From: CAYQLT01 sp964418425
GTDB taxonomy: Bacteria; Bacillota; Limnochordia; Limnochordales; Geochordaceae
Assembly: GCA_964418425.1 (NCBI GenBank)
Contig: CAYQLT010000014.1
Coordinates: 1 to 64,000 of the forward strand
DNA length: 64,000 nucleotides
Direction: 5' to 3'
How positions within the stretch are numbered: position 1 is the first letter of the stretch; each line of letters starts with the position of its first letter. Both the position numbers and the translations under genes were made by a program. This document shows, piece by piece, positions 50,570-58,426 of the stretch. Under the pieces are notes generated by a model, which searched no databases, was not told where the DNA came from, and worked only from the letters and a program-made list of their open reading frames with translations.

Positions 50570-52699
50570 ATGAAGCCCTCGGAGGGGGCGAACAGACCGT
50601 TGGGGGGCGCTTTCGCGCTGGCGTTGGTGCTGGGCAGCCTGGCCGTGTCGGCTCTGGTGGCACAGGGTGCGGCGCCCGGCCCGCAGTCACAGCAGATATT
50701 GCGGCTGGAAAATGCCTACATCGTGCTGTCCGTCAACGCATCCGCCGATGGCGGGGGACGCTTCGCCATCGGCACCACGGGCGGCAACCCGGATCGACCG
50801 GATGACGACCTCCGCCCTCTGCTGTATGGGGTGGAAGAGCCCTGGACCTCCTTCACCACCGTACGGATCGGAAATGCCGACTACGTGTTCGGCGGGGAGA
50901 CCCACCGTCCGGCCGGGCAGGCAGGACCCTTCGGGGGACAGCCGGTGACGCCTCCCCGGCTGACAGGCGACGGCCGGGCCATCGAGGCGGCATGGGAGTA
51001 CCCGCCCGGCGTCGAGGTGCTCCAGCGCCTCAGCCTGGTGCGCGGCCCCACCACAGGGTTGCCGGACACGGTGCGCATTGAGTACGTCATCACCAACCGC
51101 ACCCGAGAGCCCCAGTCCGTAGGCCTGCGCATCATGCTGGATACCATGGCGGGAAGCAACGACGGGGCTCCCTTCCGGGTCGGCGAGAGGGCCATCGAGT
51201 CCGACGCCGCGTTCGGGCCGGGCCAGCCCATACCCGGTTTCTTCCAGGTTTTCGACTCTCTGGATCGCCCGGCGGTGGTCGCCCAGGCGACGCTGCGGGG
51301 AGAGGGGCTCACCCCTCCGGATCGGGTCTACTTCTCCAACTGGGGTGCCCTGCGGGAGAGCCTGTGGAACTTTGACTTTTCGCCCGGCCGGCCTTTCGGG
51401 CGCAAGGGCGAGGAGCACGAACTGGACAGCGCGGTGGCGCTGTTCTTCGAACCACGCACCCTGGGCCCCGGGCAGAGCCGGTCCGTGGCGACCCTTTACG
51501 GCCTGGGTGGCATCAGCATCGCTCCCGGGCAGCTGACGGTGGGCCTCTCCGGGCCGGAGGTGGCGGTGGTGGGTCAGCCCGAGCCCCTGACCCTGGTGGC
51601 GTACGTGCAAAACACCGGCCAGGGAACTGCCCGCAACCTCAACGTGACCCTGGACCTCCCCGAAGGTCTCTCGCCGGCTGCAGGGGAGCGGCTCAGCCGC
51701 ACGCTGGCGGAGCTTCCGGCCGGCCAGACCATGCAGGCGGCGTGGGAGGTGCTGGTCACCGCCGAGGAACCGAAAGAACTGACCTACACGGTGGTGGCGT
51801 CGGCCGATAACGCCGAGGCGAACCGGGCGAGCCGAACCCTGCGAGTGCTCAGCCCGGCCCGCATCGAGTTGACGGTGAGCGGGCCCGCCTCCCTGTCGGC
51901 GGTTGACGGCAGGTGGGAGCCGGTCCCGTTCCCGGTGGAAGCCGAGCTGGTCAATGTGGGCGGCTCCGAGGCCACCGGGTTGGCGCTGCGGCTCATAACG
52001 CCTTTTGGCCTCAAGCCAGCACCGGGCAGCTCGGGGGAGCGCTTCGTGGGGCCGCTGGGGCCGCAGGAGCGCTACCGGGTGCGCTGGCTGGTGGTGCCCA
52101 CGGGGGCCAGCGGCAACCTGCCGTATGCGGTACGCCTGAGCGGCCTGGGGTCGGAAGACCTTCAGGTTCGCACCCGGACGGTGATGGTGCCTCCACTGGA
52201 AAGCGCCCTCCGGCTGCGAGTGATCGCCCAAGGCAGGGAAACGAGGCCGACAGGGGAGCAGGTGGAAGCCTTCAACGTGGCCGTCGAAGGCATTGCCCTT
52301 GGGGGAGCGCTCGAGGCGGAGCTGGAGCTTGCCTTTGACCCGTCGGCCCTGCGGGTCGCCGGCGGCGTGTGGGGCGTGGATGGGCCGCCGCGGGGCACCG
52401 GCTCCAGCGTGACCGCGGAGGTGGACCCCGAAGACGGGCGCATCCGCGTGCAGGTGCGCCTGGGGCGTGCGGTGGATGCTGCCCGGGCGGTTCTGGCGGT
52501 GGTGCGCTTTGCGGGGAGACCGACCGCCCGGGCAGGTGCCGGAGGGCCGCAGGGCCCCGAGCTGCCGGTTCGTCTGTTACGGGCCTCCGTGCGGGATTCC
52601 GACGGGCGGGAGCTTCTGCGGTTGGGCTCGCAGGGCCACCCGGCCGAAACCGGAACGCCGGGGGACGTCGGGCCCGGTCCTGGCAGCGCAGGCCAGTAG
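50570..52699 (+). CDS. Large exported beta-rich protein of unknown function
   Basis: 709 residues with a signal peptide (about 1-34, GAFALALVLGSLAVSALVAQ). I do not recognise the whole. The N-terminal part (about 40-320) is a beta-sandwich-like domain with no known motif (WTSFTTVRIGNADYVFGGET). The middle looks like CARDB-type domains (PLTLVAYVQNTGQGTARNLN; FPVEAELVNVGGSEATGLAL). The part near 545-645 has a cohesin-like pattern (EAELELAFDPSALRVAGGVW). It begins 37 bases after tonB, so is probably co-expressed. A surface-exposed or adhesin-like protein is possible. Confidence 0.6.
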   Translation: MKPSEGANRPLGGAFALALVLGSLAVSALVAQGAAPGPQSQQILRLENAYIVLSVNASADGGGRFAIGTTGGNPDRPDDDLRPLLYGVEEPWTSFTTVRIGNADYVFGGETHRPAGQAGPFGGQPVTPPRLTGDGRAIEAAWEYPPGVEVLQRLSLVRGPTTGLPDTVRIEYVITNRTREPQSVGLRIMLDTMAGSNDGAPFRVGERAIESDAAFGPGQPIPGFFQVFDSLDRPAVVAQATLRGEGLTPPDRVYFSNWGALRESLWNFDFSPGRPFGRKGEEHELDSAVALFFEPRTLGPGQSRSVATLYGLGGISIAPGQLTVGLSGPEVAVVGQPEPLTLVAYVQNTGQGTARNLNVTLDLPEGLSPAAGERLSRTLAELPAGQTMQAAWEVLVTAEEPKELTYTVVASADNAEANRASRTLRVLSPARIELTVSGPASLSAVDGRWEPVPFPVEAELVNVGGSEATGLALRLITPFGLKPAPGSSGERFVGPLGPQERYRVRWLVVPTGASGNLPYAVRLSGLGSEDLQVRTRTVMVPPLESALRLRVIAQGRETRPTGEQVEAFNVAVEGIALGGALEAELELAFDPSALRVAGGVWGVDGPPRGTGSSVTAEVDPEDGRIRVQVRLGRAVDAARAVLAVVRFAGRPTARAGAGGPQGPELPVRLLRASVRDSDGRELLRLGSQGHPAETGTPGDVGPGPGSAGQ

Positions 52700-52821
52700 T
52701 CACCCCACCTACCCGACGGCGGGCTTCGCGGCGGGGCACGGCGTCGGCGACCGGCTTGCCCCGAACAGGCCCCAGGCCGGCGTTCTTGGGGTGAGGATGG
52801 CGCCGAATGGAGGAGTTGGCC

Positions 52822-55200
52822 ATGTCGTTCGCAAGCGTTCCCATCCGGGTCGCCTCCGCCGCCGCCCTGGTGGCGGCGGCGGTGTGGTGGGCAGGCGGCG
52901 GCGTCAGCGCGCAGCCGGCTCCCCCTCCGGCGGCTGCAGGGGCGCCGGCCATCGCGGACGTGCCTCCGGATCACTGGGCATACCAGGCTGTGGTGACCAT
53001 GGTGCGCAGGGGGTACTTGACCCTGGAGGCCAACCGCTTCGATGGGGCCCGCCCCGTCGATCGGTTCACGTTGGCCAGCGTGGTGGCTCGCCTGCTGCAG
53101 GACGTCCAGCAGGGGCAGGTGCGTTTCACCGCGGAGGACCTGGCGCTGGTGCGACGGCTGGCCAACGAGTTCCAAAACGAGCTGGCCCAATGGCAAGACC
53201 AGCGTCTTCGTCTGGGACAAACCCTTGAACGTCAGACGGAGAGCGTGCAGCGGATTGACGCCAAGCTGACGTTGCTGCTGGACCGGGACCCCGTGGGGCG
53301 GTTGGATCGCCTGGAGAAGGCGGCCGGGGATCTGGCGGAGCGGATGGCAAGCTTGCAGGACTCCACCGGACAGCGGCTGGCCCAGGTCGAAGCCGCGGTG
53401 ACGGGGCTTCGCACGGCCGTGCAGGAACTGCAAGACCGCTTCGACGTCAACGACCGCACCATTCGGCTCCAGCTGCAGGCGATGGGGCCCGAATTGCTCA
53501 ACCTGGGAGACGAGACGGGTAAACTCCGAGGCGACCTGCAGGCGCTCACCCAGTCAGTGGCCAGCCAGTCCCAGCAAGTCGATGACCTGCAGCGCCAGGT
53601 GACAGACCTGCAGAGCCGGGCCTCCGCACTGCAGGAGGACCTGAGCAAGCTGGGCCAGCGGTTGCAGGCGCTGGCCCAGCAAGGCGAACTCGGCGGCCAG
53701 CAGACCCAAAGACTCGGCGAAGAGCTGGCAAAGCGCGCCCAGCAGCTGGGTGCGCTTGCCCAGCAGGTGGAAGGACTCATGCCGCGGGCCGAGCAGCTGG
53801 AGGGGGCGGTCGCCCAACTGCGGGAGACGCTCACCGCCATCGGCCAGCGGGTATCGGCCCAGGAGGAGGGCGCCCGAGCCCTGGGCCAGCAGGTGGTGGC
53901 GCATGAGCAGGCCCTGGAAGGCCTGCGGCGACGGGTGGATGACTTGGGACCGGCCGTCTCGCAGACGGGAGCCGATCTCAACGCTCTCCGCCGGCAGCTG
54001 GAGTCTGCGGCCGCCCGGCTTGAGGAGCTGGGCAAACGGCTGGATCAGGAGGTCGCCCGAAACTCGGGGGAGATCAAGCAGCTTCAGGACAGGCTTGATC
54101 GCATTCAGGAACTTACGGGGCAACAGGTTGCAGGAAGTGCCGAGCAGTTCGCCCGACAGACCCAACGGCTCGAGACTCTGGAGAACAAGGCCGAAGAGTT
54201 CGCATCCGCCCTGGTGGGGCTTTCGCAGCAAGCCCAAACGCAGGCGGAGGCGGTGCAGGCGCTTCGGGCCAGCTTGCAGGAGCAGGCGGCGCAGGCACAG
54301 ACGCGCCTTTCGGCGCTTTCCGGGGACCTTTCGAAGCTGGGCGAGGCGGTGCAGGGTTTGCAGGAGGACCTGACCCGAGCCGCCCGGCGGGCCGACGAGC
54401 AGGCGCAGGCCATCGAGAACCTGCAGCAAACCGCCGCTCGGCTGGGCGAGCAGATGGCCGCCGACCGGCAGGCGACCGAGCAGAAGCTGGGCACGCTGGG
54501 GTCCGAGCTGCAAACCAGCCGCCAGAGCCTGGAGGAGCTGCGGAAAGAGCTTTCCGCCGGGCTTTCCGGGGAGGCGCAGGCCCGGGCGGAGGCGGTGCAG
54601 GCGCTTCGGGCCAGCTTGCAGGAGCAGGCGGCGCAGGCACAGACGCGCCTTTCGGCGCTGAGCGGGCAGCTTGCAGAGCTGGGCAAGACCGTGCAGGGTT
54701 TGCAAGAAGAGCTGGCCCGCACAGCCCGGCGGGCGGATGAGCAGGGCCAGGCCATCTCCCAGCTGCAGACGGCCGCCGGCCGGCTGGAGCAGCAGATGGC
54801 CGCCGACCGACAGGCGACCGAGCAGAAGCTTCAAGGGCTTCGTTCGGAGCTGGAGAGCACCCGCCAGGCCCTTGCGGCGCTTCGAACGGAGCTTTCGGGC
54901 GAACTGGCGGCAAAGCGGGAAGCCCTGGGCGGCTTGCAGGAGATGGCCGGGCGGCTTGAGGAGGAGCTGCGGCAACTGCAGGAACGGCAGCGGCGGCTGG
55001 AGACCGACACACCGATAGCCGCCCGGCAGGCGGCAGCGGCCGAGTTTCGGGAGCTGGCGTCGCGCATGGGTCTGGAGGCCCAGGCGGAGTTGCAGCTGCG
55101 CAAGAAGGTGACAGACCTCGAAGGCCAGAACCTCTGGTTGCGTATCCTCGCGATCGGCGGCGTGCTCCTGGGAATCGCCGGGATTTTGGTCAAGAATTAG
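52822..55200 (+). CDS. SLH domain / long coiled coil / C-terminal membrane anchor protein (Omp-alpha-like)
   Basis: 792 residues: signal peptide (about 1-30), one SLH domain (about 45-90, DVPPDHWAYQAVVTMVRRGY), then a huge Gln/Leu/Ala-rich coiled coil (about 100-765) with two 114-residue repeats, and a C-terminal hydrophobic helix (last 22 residues, WLRILAIGGVLLGIAGILV). The layout is that of Omp-alpha of Thermotoga, which spans from the cell wall to the outer membrane; OmpM of other diderm Firmicutes has a beta-barrel instead. I chose ATG 52822, 6 bases after ggaggag; ATG 52807 is an alternative. The function is inferred. Confidence 0.78.
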   Translation: MSFASVPIRVASAAALVAAAVWWAGGGVSAQPAPPPAAAGAPAIADVPPDHWAYQAVVTMVRRGYLTLEANRFDGARPVDRFTLASVVARLLQDVQQGQVRFTAEDLALVRRLANEFQNELAQWQDQRLRLGQTLERQTESVQRIDAKLTLLLDRDPVGRLDRLEKAAGDLAERMASLQDSTGQRLAQVEAAVTGLRTAVQELQDRFDVNDRTIRLQLQAMGPELLNLGDETGKLRGDLQALTQSVASQSQQVDDLQRQVTDLQSRASALQEDLSKLGQRLQALAQQGELGGQQTQRLGEELAKRAQQLGALAQQVEGLMPRAEQLEGAVAQLRETLTAIGQRVSAQEEGARALGQQVVAHEQALEGLRRRVDDLGPAVSQTGADLNALRRQLESAAARLEELGKRLDQEVARNSGEIKQLQDRLDRIQELTGQQVAGSAEQFARQTQRLETLENKAEEFASALVGLSQQAQTQAEAVQALRASLQEQAAQAQTRLSALSGDLSKLGEAVQGLQEDLTRAARRADEQAQAIENLQQTAARLGEQMAADRQATEQKLGTLGSELQTSRQSLEELRKELSAGLSGEAQARAEAVQALRASLQEQAAQAQTRLSALSGQLAELGKTVQGLQEELARTARRADEQGQAISQLQTAAGRLEQQMAADRQATEQKLQGLRSELESTRQALAALRTELSGELAAKREALGGLQEMAGRLEEELRQLQERQRRLETDTPIAARQAAAAEFRELASRMGLEAQAELQLRKKVTDLEGQNLWLRILAIGGVLLGIAGILVKN
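54244..54659 (+). repeat. Direct repeat within the coiled-coil gene
   Basis: Bases 54244-54317 and 54586-54659 are identical (74 bp), offset by 342 bp (114 codons). The whole 114-residue units remain clearly related, for example RRADEQAQAIENLQQTAARL against RRADEQGQAISQLQTAAGRL. It indicates rod lengthening by duplication. Confidence 0.85.
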
Positions 55201-55224
55201 CCGGCATCGAAAGGAACGGGGAAG

Positions 55225-56874
55225 ATGCTGGGAGCCGTCGTGTTCATCTCCGGGGCGGTGCTGATGGCCCTGGAGATGGTGGGCAGCCGGGTGGTGGCTC
55301 CTTATTTCGGTAACTCCATTTACGTCTGGGGCAGCCTGATCTCGGTGGTGCTGGCGGCGCTGACCACCGGTTACTTTGCCGGGGGGCGACTTGCGGACCG
55401 GCGGCCCACGGCCGAGGCCATGGGCTGGCTCATCACCGGGGCCGGGGTGTTCGTGGTGCTGCTGCCCCTGTGGGCGGGCCCGCTGAATGCGTGGCTTGTC
55501 CGAAGCGGGCTGGATGTGCGCAGCGGTTCGCTCATCTCGGCCCTTGTCTGCTTTTTCCTTCCCGGCGCCTTTCTTGGCACCGTCTCGCCCTATGCGGTGC
55601 GCCTGGCGGCCCGGCAGATGGAGACCATCGGCTTCACGGCGGGCTCGCTGTATGCCATCTCCACGGCCGGGAGCATCGCCGGCACCCTGTTGACGGCCTT
55701 CTACCTGATCGCGTGGCTGGGGGTCCGACAGATCCTGTATGTGCTGGGTTCGGTGCTGGTGCTGATGGGGCTGGGGCTGGTGGGGTGGGGAGCCCGGGCC
55801 CGGGTGGGTGCGGCCCACGGGGTGGCCGTCTCGGCTCCGCAGGGAACGAGCCCCCGACGGGCACGGCTGGCCGCCCTGGCAAGCCGGGGCGCCGGAGCTT
55901 CGGGGTTGGAGAAGTGGCGGCGGCGCTTGCGCGCGCTGTGGGCGGTGCTGGCGCTGGCGGTGGCGGCAGGTGCCTGGGCCACCGGCAGGCCCGGGGCGGG
56001 CTGGGCAGGCATCGCCCAGGAGCGGGGGCGAGTCCTGTGGGAGCAAGACAGCGCGTACCACCACATCCTGGTGGTAGACGACCCCATCGGCATCCGATAC
56101 CTGAAGTTCGACGCCTCGTGGCAAAGCGCCATGGACCTGCGCGACCCGGACCGCCTGGTTTTCCCTTACACGTCCTACTTTCACCTGGCCATGGCCCTGG
56201 TTCCCGACGCTCGGGAAGCTTTGTTCGTGGGGCTGGGCGGGGGATCGGTGCCGAAGCACTTCCTGCGTTACTACCCCGGGTTGCGGATGGATGTGGCGGA
56301 GCTCGACCCCGCTGTCATCGATGTGGCTCGCCGGTATTTTCAGTTGCCTGACGACCCGCGTCTGTCGGTTCACGCCCAGGACGGGCGAAGCTTCGTCGCC
56401 AGGACATCGGGCCGCTACGATGCGGTATTCCTGGATGCCTACTTCGCCGATTCCATTCCCTTTCACCTGACCACCGTGGAGTTCATGCGGGAGGTTCAGT
56501 CCCGACTGGTGCCCGGCGGGGTGGTGGCCTCCAACATCATCGGCGCGCTCTCCGGAACCCGAAGCCAGCTGTTCCGTTCCATGTTGAAGACCATCCAGCA
56601 GGTTTTTCCGACGGTCTACGTGCTGGCCGTCGGCTCCCGAAGCGGTCGGGCGGTGGACCCCTTCCTGCGCAATATCCTGGTGTTGGCCACCGACCAGCCC
56701 CCGGCGACGCCGGAGGGGTTCCGGGAGCAAGTCCGCCAGGCCGAACAGGAAGGCCGCGTCCCACCCCAAACCTCTGCTCTGGCCCTCTCGCTGGTGTTGG
56801 ACCCCATCGACGTCTCGGACGTCCCCGTGCTGTCCGATGATTTCGCCCCGGTAGATACCCTGATCCGGCTGTAA
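55225..56874 (+). CDS. Membrane-fused spermidine-synthase-like protein
   Basis: 549 residues. The N-terminal half has about seven membrane helices (LEMVGSRVVAPYFGNSIYVW), and the C-terminal half is a class I SAM-type domain of the SpeE group (FVGLGGGSVPKHFLRYYPGL, VAELDPAVIDVARRYFQLPD, VHAQDGRSFVARTSGRYDAV). The usual catalytic Asp-Ser/Thr-Asp-Pro loop is replaced by FLDAYFADSIPFHL, so true polyamine synthesis is doubtful. The family is often annotated as fused MFS/spermidine synthase. The end lies close to the miaB promoter. Confidence 0.82.
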   Translation: MLGAVVFISGAVLMALEMVGSRVVAPYFGNSIYVWGSLISVVLAALTTGYFAGGRLADRRPTAEAMGWLITGAGVFVVLLPLWAGPLNAWLVRSGLDVRSGSLISALVCFFLPGAFLGTVSPYAVRLAARQMETIGFTAGSLYAISTAGSIAGTLLTAFYLIAWLGVRQILYVLGSVLVLMGLGLVGWGARARVGAAHGVAVSAPQGTSPRRARLAALASRGAGASGLEKWRRRLRALWAVLALAVAAGAWATGRPGAGWAGIAQERGRVLWEQDSAYHHILVVDDPIGIRYLKFDASWQSAMDLRDPDRLVFPYTSYFHLAMALVPDAREALFVGLGGGSVPKHFLRYYPGLRMDVAELDPAVIDVARRYFQLPDDPRLSVHAQDGRSFVARTSGRYDAVFLDAYFADSIPFHLTTVEFMREVQSRLVPGGVVASNIIGALSGTRSQLFRSMLKTIQQVFPTVYVLAVGSRSGRAVDPFLRNILVLATDQPPATPEGFREQVRQAEQEGRVPPQTSALALSLVLDPIDVSDVPVLSDDFAPVDTLIRL

Positions 56875-56891
56875 CGGGCCCGCATGTCTGT

Positions 56892-56921
56892 TTGCCCGCC
56901 CGGCGCCCCGGCAGGTATAAT
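56892..56921 (+). promoter_or_regulatory. Promoter of the miaB-mutS-mutL-miaA cluster
   Basis: TTGCCC (56892-56897), an 18-base spacer and a perfect TATAAT (56916-56921). It lies 39 bases before miaB, right after the stop of the preceding gene, so the cluster probably begins here. Confidence 0.72.
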
Positions 56922-56959
56922 CAACGTCGTAGGCTGTATCGGGAAGGGGAAAGGGGTCC

Positions 56960-58384
56960 GTGCAGCCGGCTTGGGCGCAGCCGGACGGGCGTGGCCGTCT
57001 GGCTCACATCGTCACCCTCGGCTGCCAGATGAACGTCCGCGACACGCAGACCCTGATGGGGATGCTGTCGCAGATGGGGTACGGCTTCACCGATGACGTG
57101 GAGTCGGCCGACCTGGTGCTCTTCAACACGTGCAGCGTGCGGGAAAACCCCGAACGCAAAGTGTACGGCCAGGTAGCGGCGCTGCGGGAGCTAAAGCAGC
57201 GGCGACCCGGCATGCTGATCGGGATCTGCGGTTGCATGCCCCAGCAGCCTAGCGAGCTGGCAAGGATGCAGCGATCGCTGCCGCACGTGGACCTGATCCT
57301 GGGCACCCTCAACCTCCACCGCTTCCCCGAGCTGCTCTCCCGAGCGGAGCAGACAGGTCGGCAGGTGGTGGAGGTGTGGCATGACGAGGGAGACGTGATC
57401 GAAGGGCTTCCTGTCTGGCGTGAGCCGGGCAGCGTCAAGGCCTTTGTCAACGTGGTGTACGGCTGCGACTACCGGTGCACCTTCTGCGTGGTACCCACCA
57501 CCCGGGGCCGGCAGCGAAGCCGCCGCCCGGAGGCGGTGGAGGCTGAGGTGCGGGCCCTGGTGGCTGAAGGTGTTCGGGAGGTCACCCTGCTGGGCCAGAC
57601 CGCCAACGCCTACGGGCGGGATCTGGAGGGTGAGGGAATCACGCTGGCCTCCCTCCTGCGGCGTCTGGACGCCGTGGAAGGGCTGGAGCGCATCCGGTTC
57701 ACCTCCAACCACCCCCGGGAGATGACCGACGATCTTCTGGAGGCCATGGCCACCCTTCCCAAGGTGTGCGAGCACATCCACCTGGCCGTCCAGTCGGGCA
57801 GCGACCGCATCCTGCACCGGATGGGGCGGCGCTACTCCTGCCAGGAGTACGTGGACCTGGTGGAGCGCATGCGGCGGGCCATCCCGGGCCTGGCGGTCAG
57901 CACCGACATCATCGTGGGGTTCCCCGGCGAGACCGAGGAGGATTTTGAAAGAACCATGGAGCTGGTCCGCCGGGTGCGCTTCGATTCCGCCTTCACGTTC
58001 GTCTATTCCCCCCGACCCGGGACGGCGGCGTTGCGCCTGCCCGACCCGGTTCCCGAGCCGGTGAAGCGGGAGCGCATCATGCGGCTCATCGAGCTTCAAA
58101 ACCGGATCTCCCTGGAACAGAATCTCCTGTACAGGGGTCGGGTCGTCGAAGTGCTGGTGGAGGGAGCCAGCGAGAAAGATCCCCGGCGCTTGTGCGGTCG
58201 CACCCGCACCAACAAGATCGTGGTGTTGGACGAGGATCCTGCACAGCGCGCCGATCGGGTGGGGCAACGGGTGCCCGTGGCCATCGACGACGTCACGCCG
58301 TGGACCCTCTTCGGCCGGGTGGCCCCGGCAGCGGACGCTGACGATCGCCGCGCCTTCGACCAGCCGCTGGCGGTGGGGCGCTAA
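56960..58384 (+). CDS. miaB: MiaB, tRNA methylthiotransferase
   Basis: MiaB adds a methylthio group to i6A37 of tRNAs. 474 residues: N-terminal UPF0004 domain with three cluster cysteines (LGCQMNVRDT, FNTCSVREN, GICGCMPQ), the radical-SAM motif GCDYRCTFCVVP, DIIVGFPGETEEDFERTMEL, and a C-terminal TRAM domain (YRGRVVEVLVEGASEKDPRR). GTG 56960. MiaA, its partner that prenylates A37, lies at the end of the window. Confidence 0.96.
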   Translation: MQPAWAQPDGRGRLAHIVTLGCQMNVRDTQTLMGMLSQMGYGFTDDVESADLVLFNTCSVRENPERKVYGQVAALRELKQRRPGMLIGICGCMPQQPSELARMQRSLPHVDLILGTLNLHRFPELLSRAEQTGRQVVEVWHDEGDVIEGLPVWREPGSVKAFVNVVYGCDYRCTFCVVPTTRGRQRSRRPEAVEAEVRALVAEGVREVTLLGQTANAYGRDLEGEGITLASLLRRLDAVEGLERIRFTSNHPREMTDDLLEAMATLPKVCEHIHLAVQSGSDRILHRMGRRYSCQEYVDLVERMRRAIPGLAVSTDIIVGFPGETEEDFERTMELVRRVRFDSAFTFVYSPRPGTAALRLPDPVPEPVKRERIMRLIELQNRISLEQNLLYRGRVVEVLVEGASEKDPRRLCGRTRTNKIVVLDEDPAQRADRVGQRVPVAIDDVTPWTLFGRVAPAADADDRRAFDQPLAVGR

Positions 58385-58426
58385 ACGGGCCCGGTCTGCC
58401 CCTCGCCGATCCCCAGGAGGTGGCGG

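Noticed and set aside
53554..56769. 1071-codon open frame on the minus strand opposite the coiled-coil and spermidine-synthase-like genes
   Set aside because: Low-complexity shadow of the + strand genes, with no recognised domain.
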